DNA of 64,000 nt from Streptomyces sp. NRRL S-337 (GCF_000720175.1 NZ_JOIX01000023.1:1-64000); one strand, 5' to 3'. Positions 9,270 to 20,084 are shown, counted from the stretch's first letter. Numbers and translations are program-made. The notes: generated from the letters alone by a model not told the origin.

Positions 9270-11770
9270 GCGTCCACCTCCTTGGCCGGCTCCGGCGTGC
9301 CCGGGGCGGCGGAGATCCTCACCAGTTCGCCGGGGCGCGCACCGGTGTCGGCGGCGACGCCCCCGCCCGTGGAGTTCAGCGGCAGCCACACCACCCGGTC
9401 GGGCATCGGCGTGACCGCGAGCGGCAGCCGCACCGAGCCGGCCGGCCCGCTGACCGCCAGCAGGTCGCCGTCCTTGACGCCGGTCTCGGCGGCGGTGGCC
9501 TCCGACAGCCGGGCGACGGCGGCGTGCCGGGTGCCGGCCAACGCCTCGTCGCCTTCCTGGAGGACGCCCTGGTCCAGCAGCAGCCGGTGCCCGGCGAGCA
9601 CCGCCTCGCCGGTGCCGGGCCGGGGCAGCGGCCGCCCGCTCTCCAGCGGGTCGCCCGCGTACGGGCCGTCCCAGCTGCCGAGCCGGGTCAGCTCGCGGCG
9701 TACGGAGGCGACGTCCGGCAGTGCCAGGTGGACGTCGAGGGCGTCGGCGAGCATGTGCAGCACCCGGGAGTCCGGCAGCAGATGGCGGCGGGTCATCTGG
9801 TCGGGCTTGAGCGCGGCGTCGAACAGCCGGGCCCGGCCCTCCCAGTTCAGAAACGTTCCGGCCTTCTCCACCACGGCCGCCACCGGGAGGACCACATCGG
9901 CCCGCTCGGTGACCGCGGAGGGCCGCAGCTCCAGGCTGACCAGGAAACCGACCTCGTCCAGGGCGGTCAGCGCCCGGGCCGGGTCCGGCAGGTCGGCGAC
10001 CTCGACACCGGCCACCAGCAGCGCGCTCAGCTCACCGGTCGCCGCGGCCTCGATGATCTGGCCGGTGTCCCGGCCGTGCCGGTGCGGCAGCGCGGCGACG
10101 CCCCAGGCGGCGGCGACCTCGTCGCGGGCCCGCGGGTCGGTGGCCGGCCGGCCGCCGGGCAGCAGGCCCGGCAGCGCGCCCGCCTCCACGGCGCCGCGTT
10201 CGCCCGCCCGCCGCGGGATCCACACCAGCTGCGCGCCGGTCGCGTCGGCGGCGCGCGCCGCGGCGGTCAGCGCGCCCGGCACCGCCGCCAGCCGCTCACC
10301 GACGACGATCACCGCGCCGGCCGCGCGCAGCGCCTCGGCCGCGGCGTGCCCCGCACCCGAGAGGTCGGCGCCGCCGGCCAGCGCGTCCAGCCATTCCGTT
10401 TCGGTGCCGGGCGCGGCCGGCAGCAGCGTCCCGCCGGCCTTGATCAGCCCGCGGGAGGCGTAGGCGGCGAGCCCGAAGGTGCGCTGCCCGTACTTGCGGT
10501 GGGCCTTGCGCAGCCGCAGGAAGACGCCGGGTGCCTCCTCCTCCGCCTCGATGCCCGCCAGCAGCACGGCCGGCGCCTTCTCCAGGGCGGTGTACGTGAC
10601 CCCGTCGCCCCCGAGGTCACGGCCGCGGCCGGCGACCCGGGCGGCCAGGAAGTCCGCCTCCTCGGCGCTGTGCACCCGCGCCCGGAAGTCGATGTCGTTG
10701 GTGTGCAGCGCGATCCGGGCGAACTTGGCGTACGCGTAGGCGTCCTCGACGGTGAGCCGGCCGCCGGTCAGCACACCCGTACGGCCCTTGGCCGCGGCCA
10801 GTCCGCGGGCCGCGGCGTCCAGGGCCACCGGCCAGCTCGCCGGCTCCAGTTCCCCGGACTCGGCATTGCGCACCAACGGGTGCTCCAGCCGGTCACGCTG
10901 CTGCGCGTACCGGAAGGCGAAGCGCCCCTTGTCGCAGACCCACTCCTCGTTGACCTCCGGGTCGTGGGCGGCCAGCCGCCGCATGACCTTGCCGCGCCGG
11001 TGGTCGGTACGCGTCGCGCAGCCGCCCGCGCAGTGCTCGCACACCGACGGCGACGACACCAGGTCGAAGGGGCGGGAGCGGAAGCGGTAGGCGGCCGAGG
11101 TGAGCGCGCCGACCGGGCAGATCTGGATGGTGTTGCCGGAGAAGTACGACTGGAAGGGGTCGCCTTCCCCCGTGCCGACCTGCTGGAGCGCACCGCGCTC
11201 GACCAGCTCGATCATCGGGTCGCCGGCGATCTGGTTGCTGAAGCGGGTGCACCGCGCACACAGCACGCAGCGCTCGCGGTCCAGCAGCACCTGGGTGGAG
11301 ATCGGCACCGGCTTGGCGAACGTGCGCTTCTTTCCCTCGAAGCGCGAGTCCGGGTCGCCGACCTGCATCGCCTGGTTCTGCAGCGGGCACTCGCCGCCCT
11401 TGTCGCAGACCGGGCAGTCCAGCGGGTGGTTGATCAGCAGCAGCTCCATCACGCCGCGCTGCGCCTTCTCGGCCACCGGGGACGTCAGCTGCGACTTGAC
11501 GACCATGCCGTCGGTGCAGGTGATCGTGCAGGACGCCATCGGCTTGCGCTGGCCCTCGACCTCGACGATGCACTGCCGGCAGGCGCCCGCGGGGTCCAGC
11601 AGCGGGTGGTCGCAGAAGCGCGGGATCTCGATGCCGAGGAGTTCGGCGGCGCGGATGACCAGCGTCCCCTTGGGGACGGAGATCTCGATGCCGTCGATCG
11701 TCAGGGTGACGAGGTCCTCCGGGGGGATGGCGGCGGAGCCGCCGCTCGACCCCGTAGTGGTGACGGTCAT
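9266..11770 (-). CDS. nuoG: NADH-quinone oxidoreductase subunit G
   Basis: 834-residue peripheral-arm iron-sulfur subunit. N-terminal 2Fe-2S ligands lie in [15 protein letters not shown] plus a later Cys; the His-Cys3 4Fe-4S site is [14 protein letters not shown]; a second 4Fe-4S site begins CVLCARC; and CEHCAGGC with a later WVCDKGRF supplies the off-path cluster N7 found in only some bacteria. The remaining 550 residues are a molybdopterin-oxidoreductase-like domain, degenerate as in all NuoG. The ATG at 11770 overlaps the nuoF stop (ATGA). Confidence 0.97.
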   Translation of the reverse strand: MTVTTTGSSGGSAAIPPEDLVTLTIDGIEISVPKGTLVIRAAELLGIEIPRFCDHPLLDPAGACRQCIVEVEGQRKPMASCTITCTDGMVVKSQLTSPVAEKAQRGVMELLLINHPLDCPVCDKGGECPLQNQAMQVGDPDSRFEGKKRTFAKPVPISTQVLLDRERCVLCARCTRFSNQIAGDPMIELVERGALQQVGTGEGDPFQSYFSGNTIQICPVGALTSAAYRFRSRPFDLVSSPSVCEHCAGGCATRTDHRRGKVMRRLAAHDPEVNEEWVCDKGRFAFRYAQQRDRLEHPLVRNAESGELEPASWPVALDAAARGLAAAKGRTGVLTGGRLTVEDAYAYAKFARIALHTNDIDFRARVHSAEEADFLAARVAGRGRDLGGDGVTYTALEKAPAVLLAGIEAEEEAPGVFLRLRKAHRKYGQRTFGLAAYASRGLIKAGGTLLPAAPGTETEWLDALAGGADLSGAGHAAAEALRAAGAVIVVGERLAAVPGALTAAARAADATGAQLVWIPRRAGERGAVEAGALPGLLPGGRPATDPRARDEVAAAWGVAALPHRHGRDTGQIIEAAATGELSALLVAGVEVADLPDPARALTALDEVGFLVSLELRPSAVTERADVVLPVAAVVEKAGTFLNWEGRARLFDAALKPDQMTRRHLLPDSRVLHMLADALDVHLALPDVASVRRELTRLGSWDGPYAGDPLESGRPLPRPGTGEAVLAGHRLLLDQGVLQEGDEALAGTRHAAVARLSEATAAETGVKDGDLLAVSGPAGSVRLPLAVTPMPDRVVWLPLNSTGGGVAADTGARPGELVRISAAPGTPEPAKEVDA

Positions 11771-13149
11771 GCATTCACCCCCAGGTGAGCGTCGTTGTCG
11801 GCCCACAGGGTCGACTTGGCGGGGTCGAACGGGCAGCCCTTGCCGGTGATGTGCTGCTCGTACTCCTCGCGGAAGTACGTGAGCGAGGAGAAGATCGGCG
11901 AGGCGGCGCCGTCGCCGAGCGCGCAGAACGACTTGCCGTTGATGTTGTCGGCGATGTCGGCGATCTTGTCGAGGTCGGTCATGCGGGCCCTGCCCGCCTC
12001 GATGTCGCGCAGCAACTGCACCAGCCAGTACGTCCCTTCACGGCACGGTGTGCACTTGCCGCAGGACTCGTGCGCGTAGAACTCGGTCCAGCGGGTGACC
12101 GCCCGCACGACACAGGTGGTCTCGTCGAAGCACTGCAGCGCCTTGGTGCCGAGCATCGAGCCGGCCGCGCCGACGCCCTCGTAGTCGAGGGGCACGTCGA
12201 GGTGCTCGCCGGTGAACATCGGCGTGGAGGAGCCGCCGGGCGTCCAGAACTTCAGCCGGTGGCCGCGGCGCATCCCGCCGCTCATGTCGAGCAGCTGGCG
12301 CAGGGTGATGCCCAACGGGGCTTCGTACTGGCCCGGGTTGGCGACGTGGCCGCTGAGCGAGTAGAGCGTGAAGCCCGGGGACTTCTCACTGCCCATCGAC
12401 CTGAACCAGTCCTTGCCCTTGTTCAGGATCGCGGGAACCGACGCGATGGATTCGACGTTGTTGACGACAGTGGGGCAGGCGTAGAGGCCGGCCACCGCCG
12501 GGAAGGGAGGACGCAGCCGGGGCTGTCCGCGACGGCCCTCCAGGGAATCGAGCAGCGCGGTTTCCTCACCGCAGATGTACGCGCCGGCGCCCGCGTGCAC
12601 GATCACGTCCAGGTCGAGTCCCGACCCCAGGATGTTCTTTCCGAGCAAGCCCGCCGCGTAGGCCTCGCGCACGGCTTCGTGCAGCCGGCGCAGCACGGGT
12701 ACGACCTCACCGCGCAGATAGATGAAGGCGTGGTGCGCACGGATCGCGTGACAGGCGATCACGATCCCTTCGATGAGGGCATGCGGGTTCGCGAAGAGGA
12801 GGGGGATGTCCTTGCAGGTCCCCGGCTCCGATTCGTCGGCGTTGACAACGAGATAGTGCGGTTTGCCGTCGCCCTGCGGAATGAACTGCCATTTCATTCC
12901 GGTGGGGAAGCCCGCGCCGCCGCGGCCGCGCAGACCGGAGTCCTTGACGTAGGCGATGACGTCGTCGGGGGACATCGCGAGCGCCTTGCGCAGGCCCTCG
13001 TAGCCCTCGTGCCGGCGGTAGGTTTCCAGCGTCCAGGCCTCGGGCTGGTCCCAGAAGGCGGACAGGACGGGCACGAGGAGCTTCTCGGGGCTGGTCTCTC
13101 CCCCGGCCGGTGGCCGGGAGGAGCCCCCGTATTCGGCTGCCACGGTCAT
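11767..13149 (-). CDS. nuoF: NADH-quinone oxidoreductase subunit F (NADH-binding)
   Basis: 460-residue flavoprotein that binds NADH and FMN and passes electrons to cluster N3. The FMN/NADH glycine-rich segments [13 protein letters not shown] and [14 protein letters not shown] are intact, as is the 4Fe-4S motif [11 protein letters not shown] with a downstream Cys. The ATG at 13149 shares one base with the nuoE stop (TGATG), so translation is coupled. Confidence 0.97.
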   Translation of the reverse strand: MTVAAEYGGSSRPPAGGETSPEKLLVPVLSAFWDQPEAWTLETYRRHEGYEGLRKALAMSPDDVIAYVKDSGLRGRGGAGFPTGMKWQFIPQGDGKPHYLVVNADESEPGTCKDIPLLFANPHALIEGIVIACHAIRAHHAFIYLRGEVVPVLRRLHEAVREAYAAGLLGKNILGSGLDLDVIVHAGAGAYICGEETALLDSLEGRRGQPRLRPPFPAVAGLYACPTVVNNVESIASVPAILNKGKDWFRSMGSEKSPGFTLYSLSGHVANPGQYEAPLGITLRQLLDMSGGMRRGHRLKFWTPGGSSTPMFTGEHLDVPLDYEGVGAAGSMLGTKALQCFDETTCVVRAVTRWTEFYAHESCGKCTPCREGTYWLVQLLRDIEAGRARMTDLDKIADIADNINGKSFCALGDGAASPIFSSLTYFREEYEQHITGKGCPFDPAKSTLWADNDAHLGVNA

Positions 13150-14126
13150 CACTCCCCCTCCTCTGCGGTGGGCCCGGCCGTATCGTCGCCGCGGGGCGGA
13201 GCCCCTCCGTCCGGGGCGGTGGTGGGAGACGGGTGGGCCGTGTCGGAGGCCGAGGTTTCCTGCGGGGCGTCGTGGGAGCTGGGGTGTCCCGCGGGTGCCT
13301 GCTCGCCGGGGTGGCCGCCGGGGGGTTCGCCGGCGGTGCCCTCCTCGGGACGGCCGCCCTCGCCGGCACGGGGCGAGACGACGTGATCGGCGCCGGCGCC
13401 GGGGCCGGGCGCGGCCTCGCCCTTGGCCAGGCGGAGCCCGATCAGCGAGGCGGGGCCGGCGCTCCCGGTGGCGGCGGTGGCGCCCGGCCGCTCGTCGGGG
13501 AATCCGGCGAGGATGCGGGCGGTCTCCTTGAAGGTGCACAGCGGCGCGCCGCGGGTGGGCTCGACGGGCCGGCCGGCCCGCAGGTCGTCGACGAGCTGCC
13601 GGGCGGACTCCGGCGTCTGGTTGTCGAAGAACTCCCAGTTGACCATCACGACGGGCGCGAAGTCGCAGGCGGCGTTGCACTCGATGTGTTCGAGGGTGAC
13701 GGCGCCGTCCTCGGTGGTCTCGCCGTTGCCGACGCCGAGGTGCTCCTGGAGCTCCTCGAAGATGGCGTCGCCGCCCATCACCGCGCACAGCGTGTTGGTG
13801 CAGACCCCGACCTGGTAGTCGCCGCCGGCCTTGCGCCGGTACATGGAGTAGAAGGTCGAGACGGCGGTGACCTCGGCGGTGGTCAGGTCCAGCAGTTCGG
13901 CGCAGAAGCGGATGCCGGTGCGGGTGACGTGCCCGTCCTCGGCCTGGACGAGGTGCAGCAGCGGCAGCAGCGCCGAGCGCGGGCCGGGGTAGCGGGCGAT
14001 CACCTCCTTGGCGTCCGCCTCCAGCCGGGCCCGGACGTCGGCCGGGTAGTCGGGGGCGGGGAGCGCGGGCATCCCCAGACTGGTGGGGCTTGCGGGGGCT
14101 CCCTGCGGAGAAGACGCAGTGGTCAC
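13149..14126 (-). CDS. nuoE: NADH-quinone oxidoreductase subunit E
   Basis: 325-residue thioredoxin-like 2Fe-2S subunit (cluster N1a), partner of NuoF. Cluster ligands are CTNTLC and, about 40 residues later, CNAAC. Residues 1 to about 230 are the normal domain; the last 90 or so are a Pro/Gly/Ala/Glu-rich low-complexity tail (for example [20 protein letters not shown]) not needed for the fold, making it roughly twice the length of E. coli NuoE. The GTG start at 14126 overlaps the nuoD stop (GTGA). Confidence 0.95.
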   Translation of the reverse strand: MTTASSPQGAPASPTSLGMPALPAPDYPADVRARLEADAKEVIARYPGPRSALLPLLHLVQAEDGHVTRTGIRFCAELLDLTTAEVTAVSTFYSMYRRKAGGDYQVGVCTNTLCAVMGGDAIFEELQEHLGVGNGETTEDGAVTLEHIECNAACDFAPVVMVNWEFFDNQTPESARQLVDDLRAGRPVEPTRGAPLCTFKETARILAGFPDERPGATAATGSAGPASLIGLRLAKGEAAPGPGAGADHVVSPRAGEGGRPEEGTAGEPPGGHPGEQAPAGHPSSHDAPQETSASDTAHPSPTTAPDGGAPPRGDDTAGPTAEEGE

Positions 14127-15499
14127 CGGTCGACGCCTCCCATCACGGGGTCGATGGACGCGACGGCGACGATGACGTCGGCGACCTGGCCGCCTTCGCA
14201 CATCGCCGCCATGGCCTGCAGGTTGGTGAAGGACGGGTCGCGGAAGTGCACCCGGTAGGGGCGGGTGCCGCCGTCGCTGACCGCGTGCACGCCCAGCTCA
14301 CCCTTGGGGGACTCGACGGCCGCGTAGGCCTGTCCGGGCGGGACCCGGAAGCCCTCGGTCACGAGCTTGAAGTGGTGGATCAGGGCCTCCATCGAGGTGC
14401 CCATGATCTTCTTGATGTGGTCGAGGGAGTTGCCCAGGCCGTCCGGCCCGAGGGCCAGCTGGGCGGGCCAGGCGATCTTCTTGTCGGCGACCATCACCGG
14501 CCCGGGTTCGAGCCGGTCCAGGCACTGCTCGATGATCCGCAGCGACTGCCGCATCTCCTCCAGCCGGACCAGGAAGCGCCCGTAGGCGTCGCAGGTGTCG
14601 GCGGTCGGGATGTCGAACTCGTAGTCCTCATAACCGCAGTACGGCTGGGTCTTGCGCAGGTCGTGCGGCAGGCCGGCGGAGCGCACGATCGGCCCGGTGG
14701 CGCCGGTGGCCATGCAGCCGGCCAGGTCGAGGTAGCCGATGCCTTCCATGCGGCCCTTGAAGACCGGATTGCCGGTGGCGAGCTTGTCGTACTCGGGGAG
14801 GTTCTTGCGCATCTTCTTGACGAAGGCGCGCACCTGGTCGACCGCGCCCGGGGGCAGGTCCTGGGCCAGGCCGCCGGGCCGGATGTAGGCGTGGTTCATC
14901 CGCAGGCCGGTGATCAGCTCGTAGATGTCGAGGATCAGCTCGCGGTCCCGGAAGCCGTAGATCATGATCGTGGTGGCGCCCAGCTCCATGCCGCCGGTGG
15001 CGATGCACACCAGGTGGGAGGAGAGCCGGTTGAGTTCCATCAGCATCACGCGGACGACCGAGGCCCGGTCGGGGATGTCGTCGGTGATGCCGAGCAGCTT
15101 CTCCACGGCCAGGCAGTAGGCCGTCTCGTTGAAGAAGGGGGTGAGGTAATCCATCCTCGTGACGAAGGTGGTGCCCTGCGTCCAGGTCCGGTATTCGAGG
15201 TTCTTCTCGATGCCGGTGTGCAGATAGCCGATGCCGCAGCGGGCCTCGGTGACGGTCTCCCCGTCGATCTCCAGGATCAGCCGGAGCACGCCGTGCGTGG
15301 ACGGGTGCTGCGGCCCCATGTTGACGATGATCCGCTCGTCGTCGGACTTCGCCGCGGACGCCGCGACCTCGTCCCAGTCGCCGCCGGTGACGTTGTAGAC
15401 GGTGCCCTCGGTGGTCTCCCGGGCGAGCGACTCGGTGGTGTCGAAGTCGCTGGACGTGCGGTGGTCGTTCGGGGAGTGGGAGTGCGGTGCAGTAGTCAT
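14123..15499 (-). CDS. nuoD: NADH-quinone oxidoreductase subunit D
   Basis: 458-residue 49-kDa-type subunit that forms the quinone headgroup pocket with NuoB. The loop carrying the conserved His ([13 protein letters not shown]) and the [11 protein letters not shown] segment are intact; the hydrogenase-derived Ni ligands are absent as expected. An N-terminal extension of about 55 polar residues is seen. ATG at 15499, TGATG overlap with nuoC. Confidence 0.97.
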   Translation of the reverse strand: MTTAPHSHSPNDHRTSSDFDTTESLARETTEGTVYNVTGGDWDEVAASAAKSDDERIIVNMGPQHPSTHGVLRLILEIDGETVTEARCGIGYLHTGIEKNLEYRTWTQGTTFVTRMDYLTPFFNETAYCLAVEKLLGITDDIPDRASVVRVMLMELNRLSSHLVCIATGGMELGATTIMIYGFRDRELILDIYELITGLRMNHAYIRPGGLAQDLPPGAVDQVRAFVKKMRKNLPEYDKLATGNPVFKGRMEGIGYLDLAGCMATGATGPIVRSAGLPHDLRKTQPYCGYEDYEFDIPTADTCDAYGRFLVRLEEMRQSLRIIEQCLDRLEPGPVMVADKKIAWPAQLALGPDGLGNSLDHIKKIMGTSMEALIHHFKLVTEGFRVPPGQAYAAVESPKGELGVHAVSDGGTRPYRVHFRDPSFTNLQAMAAMCEGGQVADVIVAVASIDPVMGGVDR

Positions 15500-16271
15500 C
15501 AGCTGTACGACCTCCGCTGGTCGGGAGCCGGGATCTGGGCGCCCTTGTACTCGACGGGAATGCCGCCGAGCGGGTAGTCCTTGCGCTGCGGGAAGCCCTG
15601 CCAGTCGTCCGGCATCATGATCCGGGTCAGCGCGGGATGGCCGTCGAAGACCAGGCCGAAGAAGTCGTAGGTCTCGCGCTCGTGCCAGTCGTTGGTCGGG
15701 TAGACCTCGACGAGCGAGGGGATGTGCGGGTCCGCGTCCGGGGCGGAGACCTCCAGCCGGATCAGCCGGTTGTGGGTGATCGAGCGCAGGTGGTAGACGG
15801 CGTGCAGCTCGCGGCCCTTGTCGCCGGGGAAGTGGACGCCGCTGACGCCGGTACACAGCTCGAAGCGGAGCGCCGGGTCGTCGCGCAGGATCCGGGCGAC
15901 CGCCGGCAGGTACTCCCGCTCGATGTGGAAGGTCAGCTCGCCGCGGTCGACGACGGTCTTGTCGATGACGTTCTCGGGGACCAGGCCCTGTTCGTCGAGG
16001 GCGCCTTCGAGTTCGTCGGCGATCTCGTCGAAGTCGCCGTACGCCCCCGGGGCGCCGGGCCCGCCGTACGGCCGGGAGGTCGCGCCGGGCAGCCGGACGG
16101 TGCGGACCAGGCCGCCGTAGCCGCTGGTGTCACCGCCGTTGTTGGCACCGAACATCCCGCGGCGGGTGGCAATCACCTCGCCGGTGTCGTCGCGCTGCGC
16201 CGGTACGGCGTCGTCGTTGGCGTTGCCGCCGTGCGGCTCGTCGTCCGGACGCTCGGGGTTCTTCTGCTCAC

Positions 16272-16275
<4 letters not shown>
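15499..16275 (-). CDS. nuoC: NADH-quinone oxidoreductase subunit C
   Basis: 258-residue 30-kDa-type subunit of the hydrophilic arm. The signature [20 protein letters not shown] near the C-terminus identifies it. The first 80 residues are a Gly/Asn/Pro-rich extension. The GTG start at 16275 overlaps the nuoB stop (GTGA); longer readings enter nuoB out of frame and are not conserved. Confidence 0.96.
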
Positions 16276-16844
<569 letters not shown>

Positions 16845-16853
16845 GGGTGGCCC

Positions 16854-17213
16854 CTAGTCCCATTCCAGGCCGCCGCGACGCCATACGTAGGCGTAGGCGA
16901 CGAAGACGGTGAGCGCGAAGAGGAGCATCTCGACGAGCCCGAACAGTCCCAGGGCGTCGAAGGTGACGGCCCAGGGATAGAGGAAGACGATCTCGATGTC
17001 GAAGACGATGAAGAGCATCGCCGTCAGGTAGTACTTGATCGGGAAGCGACCGCCACCGGACGGTTGTGGCGTCGGCTCGATCCCGCATTCGTACGCCTCG
17101 AGCTTGGCCCGGTTGTAGCGCCTGGGCCCGACGAGCGTGGCCATGACGACGGAGAAGATCGCAAAGCCTGCCCCGAGGGCCCCTAGTACGAGGATGGGCG
17201 CGTAAGCGTTCAC
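16854..17213 (-). CDS. nuoA: NADH-quinone oxidoreductase subunit A
   Basis: 119-residue, three-helix membrane subunit and first gene of the operon. The conserved loop YECGIEP and the acidic residues of FIVFDIEIVFLYPWAV are present. I chose GTG 17213 because it gives the family length and has a site (aaggga) upstream; longer in-frame starts add an unconserved, Arg-rich leader. Transcription should begin in the gap upstream, where a Rex operator lies at 17293-17310. Confidence 0.95.
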   Translation of the reverse strand: MNAYAPILVLGALGAGFAIFSVVMATLVGPRRYNRAKLEAYECGIEPTPQPSGGGRFPIKYYLTAMLFIVFDIEIVFLYPWAVTFDALGLFGLVEMLLFALTVFVAYAYVWRRGGLEWD

Positions 17214-17292
17214 CGTCCTCGCTCCCTTCAGTCGACGATGACTGGATGGCGGTCCGCCCGGGCCCGCTCGCCGCCCCTCGGAGATCGTGCAC

Positions 17293-17310
17293 ATGTGAGG
17301 CAGTTCACAA
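17293..17310. promoter_or_regulatory. Rex operator upstream of nuoA
   Basis: ATGTGAGGCAGTTCACAA matches the actinobacterial Rex operator consensus TTGTGAA-N4-TTCACAA at 12 of 14 defined positions, with the right half-site perfect. It sits 80 bases upstream of the nuoA start. Rex is a redox sensor released from DNA by NADH, and the nuo operon of S. coelicolor is a known Rex target. Binding here is inferred from the match. A possible -10 (TAAGAT on the minus strand, near 17328-17333) lies just upstream, so bound Rex would overlap the start of transcription. Confidence 0.85.
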
Positions 17311-17647
17311 GCCCGAACCGCCTGCATCTTATGCCTGCTGGTCTGTGATCTGCGACACGGGGGTGAACAACGCCTTTGTGATCTTCACCACCCGGCGAAG
17401 GATCATGAAGCCGGATGAGCGGTGATCTTCATACGTGAAGCACGCGAGTGATCACCAGAGGTGACATTCACACGGGTTACCGCTGGTCAGCGCGGATTGG
17501 CCAATATCAAGTGGTGTCCGCCCAGGGCAAATTGGCGCGGGGTCGCCTCAACTGATATAGGCGGGCCGCCTCGTGGCCGTGACTCGCTCGTGACCCCGTC
17601 GTGATCGCCGGCACGTGCCCGCGTTCACGAACTCCGGCCACCGTCGG

Positions 17648-17690
17648 GTCACGGGGACATAACGGACCGGATCACGGGAACATAACGGAC
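17648..17690 (+). repeat. 20-bp direct repeat upstream of NlpC/P60 gene
   Basis: Two near-identical 20-mers (17648-17667 and 17671-17690, 18 of 20 identical), each containing cataacggac, are spaced 23 bases start to start, close to two helical turns. They lie 270 bases upstream of the wall-hydrolase gene, in the 747-base gap between nuoA and that gene. The spacing suits tandem binding by a response regulator; no family is assigned. Confidence 0.55.
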
Positions 17691-17761
17691 ACTCAAGAGT
17701 GACCTATCCCACGCTATTTCGCGCACTAAGTCCTTGACGCCTGGGAAGCCTTGGCGTGGCG

Positions 17762-17884
17762 CGTAGGGAAGTGGTAAGCCCCCTCGGAGCCCCTACGGAC
17801 CCTCAAATGCCGTGCGTAGGAACATGATCGCGAAATTCGGACATCACGCCGGCGGGGCCGCCGTCGGCAAAAAGCCCCTTTTAT
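17762..17884 (+). promoter_or_regulatory. structured 5' leader with terminator-like hairpin
   Basis: In the 200 bases before the NlpC/P60 start, cgtaggg (17762-17768) can pair with ccctacg (17791-17797). Further on, ggggc (17854-17858) pairs with gcccc (17874-17878), directly followed by tttt, which looks like an attenuator about 80 bases before the ATG. Actinobacterial wall-hydrolase genes are often under c-di-AMP (ydaO) riboswitches, but I could not find the ydaO core here. The rest of the 17214-17960 gap shows no gene. Confidence 0.35.
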
Positions 17885-17960
17885 TCATCGCGTACGCGTC
17901 AAGTGTGGCGCACTGCACTCTTGTTGGCAGCAACCAGCGCCTCCTGATAGCCGTTGGGCC

Positions 17961-18755
17961 ATGTCCCCGAACGCACTCATACCCAGCCACCGGAAGCCCC
18001 GCCGTCCTTCCGCGTCCTCCCGGGCGCTGCGCGCGGGTGTGACCGGTGGCTTCCTCACCCTCGCGGTGACCGGCGCGACCGTGCCGGCCAACGCCGCGGA
18101 AAAGCCCGTCTCCGAGACCCAGGAGATGCCGACGATCACGACGGCGCTGGCCACCAGCGCCGCCCAGAGCGCCGACACCGCCGAGCAGGTCGCGTTCAAC
18201 TACGAGCGCCAGGCGCTCCAGGACAGTGCCCTCTCCCACGCCGCCAAGGCAGCGGAGAAGCACAAGGCCGAGGCCGTGAAGAAGGCCAAGGCCGAGGCGA
18301 AGAAGAAGGCCGAGGAGGCCCGCAAGGCCAAGGAGGCCGCCCAGGCCCGGGCCTCGCGCTCCGCCGAGCGGACCGCCCTGTCGGCGACGTCCCACGCCAC
18401 CGGCTCCACCGCCACCCTCGTCTCCTTCCTCAAGGCCCAGCTGGGCAAGGCGTACGTCCTGGGAGCCAGCGGCCCCTCCTCGTACGACTGCTCCGGCCTC
18501 ACCCAGGCCGCCTTCAGCCAGATCGGCATCGACCTGCCGCGCGTGTCGCAGGACCAGTCGACCCAGGGCACCCAGGTCGGCCTCGACAACCTCCAGGTCG
18601 GCGACATCCTCTACTGGGGCAGCTCCGGCAGCGCCTACCACGTCGCCGTCTACGTCGGGAACGGCAACTTCATCGGCGCCCAGAACCCGAGCACCGGCAT
18701 CGTCGAGCGCCCGCTCAGCTACGACATGCCGACCGGCGCGGTGCGCGTTCTGTAG
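17961..18755 (+). CDS. secreted NlpC/P60 peptidoglycan endopeptidase
   Basis: 264 residues. Sec signal 1-46 (hydrophobic 26-42, cleavage probably after PANA), an Ala/Lys/Glu-rich predicted coiled coil from about 75 to 135, and a C-terminal NlpC/P60 domain (150-264). Catalytic residues are visible: Cys177 in SSYDCSGL, His227 in AYHVAVYVG and a third polar residue near Asn242. It should cleave stem peptides in the wall, like the RipA/Rpf-associated hydrolases of actinomycetes. It is a single-gene unit ending in a strong hairpin. The ribosome site before ATG 17961 is weak and the leader looks structured. Confidence 0.93.
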   Translation: MSPNALIPSHRKPRRPSASSRALRAGVTGGFLTLAVTGATVPANAAEKPVSETQEMPTITTALATSAAQSADTAEQVAFNYERQALQDSALSHAAKAAEKHKAEAVKKAKAEAKKKAEEARKAKEAAQARASRSAERTALSATSHATGSTATLVSFLKAQLGKAYVLGASGPSSYDCSGLTQAAFSQIGIDLPRVSQDQSTQGTQVGLDNLQVGDILYWGSSGSAYHVAVYVGNGNFIGAQNPSTGIVERPLSYDMPTGAVRVL

Positions 18756-18808
18756 GACCCCGTCGAGCCATCGGCTCCGGCAGCACCAGCACGTACGAGG
18801 ACCGTACG

Positions 18809-18840
18809 AGGACCGCCTCTCCTTCGGGAGGGGCGGTCCT
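18809..18840 (+). terminator. terminator after NlpC/P60 gene
   Basis: A GC-rich hairpin with the stable ttcg tetraloop: aggaccgcctctcc pairs with ggaggggcggtcct apart from one internal mismatch, then ttt. It lies 54 bases after the stop codon. Confidence 0.85.
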
Positions 18841-18905
18841 TTGCGTGGCAGGGGGGCTTTTGCGCGGCAAGAGGCGGCCCTTTGCGTGGCAAGAGGCGGC
18901 CTTTC
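18839..18905 (+). repeat. about 21-bp tandem repeat, 3 copies
   Basis: Three imperfect copies starting tttgcg(t/c)ggca (18839, 18858 and 18880), the last two also sharing agaggcggcc, plus a decayed fourth (tttcacgcggca at 18901). They lie between the terminator and the next gene. No function is apparent. Confidence 0.7.
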
Positions 18906-19044
18906 ACGCGGCACCGGAGGACGGTTGTCCGGAATTCGGGTTGGTCGTCCGTATCGCGCGTCACCGAGGGGCGGTGCGCGCCGTTGCATCTCTCGCCATG
19001 TCCGTACCCCGCACCGGGGCACGAGAGAGGGATCCCGCGCACCG

Positions 19045-19959
19045 ATGACCACGCGCCCGACCATCCGTACGACCATCCACCCGCCCCTCCGGACGACCCA
19101 CCCGCGTACCGCCCGCCACCCGGGCCACCCCAGCCACCGCCTCGTCGGCCGGGCCGCCACCGCCGCCATCCTCGCCGGCGCCCTCGGCCTCGGCGCCGTC
19201 CCCGCCGCGACCGCCGCCGGTACCGACCACGACGGCGGCTGGCACCAGGACGGCCTGTCGCTGAACGCCGCCGACAACAAGAAGGTGGACGCCTTCGTGG
19301 CCCGCGCCCGCCGCGCCGAGCGCTCCATCAGCCCCCAGGTCCGCGCCGCCGCCAAGATCAGCCACGCCGAACTCGTCGGGTTCGACCACCGGCTGAAGTC
19401 ACCGGACTCGCTGAAGCGGAAGGTCGCCACCGCGATGCGGCAGACCCCGGGACGGACCGTCGACGCGTCGCTCGGCACGATCAACGACGCGGTCCGGTTC
19501 ACACTCCAGTGGCCGGACGCGAAATACAGCCAGGGCGTCACCACCGCCTCCGCGCTGCTGTCCGCCTGGGGCAACGACTCCACCCGCTGGTCCAACACCT
19601 GGGGCCGCACCGACGGCTACAAGGCGATCAACTCCGCCTGGCGCGCCCCCCGCTCCCACCAGCTCTTCGAGGTCCAGTTCCACACCCCGCAGAGCAAGGC
19701 CGCCCAGCTGGAGACGCACAAGCTCTACGAGGAGCAGCGGCTGCCCGGCACCCCGCCCGAGAAGGTCCGCGAGCTCCAGGAGAAGCAGAACGCGATCTTC
19801 GCGGCGGTGCCGCTCCCACCCGGCGCGGAACGGCTGACCGCCCCGTCCCGCCGGCTCTCCCCCGACCCGGCCCGCCGCCTGCCGGACCCGAACCGGGACC
19901 CCGGACCGAGGCGCGACCCGGAGCCGAGCCCGAGCCTGGATCCGGTGAACTCGCACTAA
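19045..19959 (+). CDS. secreted RelA/SpoT-fold nucleotide pyrophosphokinase
   Basis: 304 residues. The N-terminus has a long Arg/His-rich n-region, a hydrophobic core (36-52) and an Ala-rich cleavage region near 57-58, so it is probably exported. Residues 100-235 match the RelA/SpoT synthetase domain: NDAVRFT (147-153), GYKAIN (191-196) and the catalytic EVQFHT (209-214). Homologues in Streptomyces are annotated ATP:nucleotide 3'-pyrophosphokinase; the secreted S. morookaensis enzyme makes (p)ppApp-type nucleotides. The C-terminal 60 residues are Pro/Arg-rich and disordered. ATG 19045 has a weak gaggga site. The export signal separates it from the housekeeping RelA, which is cytosolic. Confidence 0.8.
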   Translation: MTTRPTIRTTIHPPLRTTHPRTARHPGHPSHRLVGRAATAAILAGALGLGAVPAATAAGTDHDGGWHQDGLSLNAADNKKVDAFVARARRAERSISPQVRAAAKISHAELVGFDHRLKSPDSLKRKVATAMRQTPGRTVDASLGTINDAVRFTLQWPDAKYSQGVTTASALLSAWGNDSTRWSNTWGRTDGYKAINSAWRAPRSHQLFEVQFHTPQSKAAQLETHKLYEEQRLPGTPPEKVRELQEKQNAIFAAVPLPPGAERLTAPSRRLSPDPARRLPDPNRDPGPRRDPEPSPSLDPVNSH

Positions 19960-20004
19960 ATACTGCCCCATTGGGATCAATCCGGGCACAGTGCGCTGAC
20001 GGGC

Positions 20005-20037
20005 CGAGCCGGCCGGGCCCATGCCCCGGCCGGCTCG
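20005..20037. terminator. terminator hairpin
   Basis: A 13-bp perfect stem (20005-20017 with 20025-20037, 7-base loop) between two convergent genes. Confidence 0.8.
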
Positions 20038-20084
20038 CGTACGCGTACCCCGCGCCGCCCCCTCGTCGCCCCTGCGTCGCCCCT

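Noticed and set aside
17341..17480. Further Rex or CRP-like sites (tgtgatcttcacc and gtgatcaccagaggtgac)
   Set aside because: The half-site spacing does not fit Rex (six bases between TTGTGA and TCACAA) and the match to CRP-type sites is partial.
17214..17960. c-di-AMP (ydaO) riboswitch before NlpC/P60
   Set aside because: The conserved ydaO core elements are not readable here, although hairpins exist.
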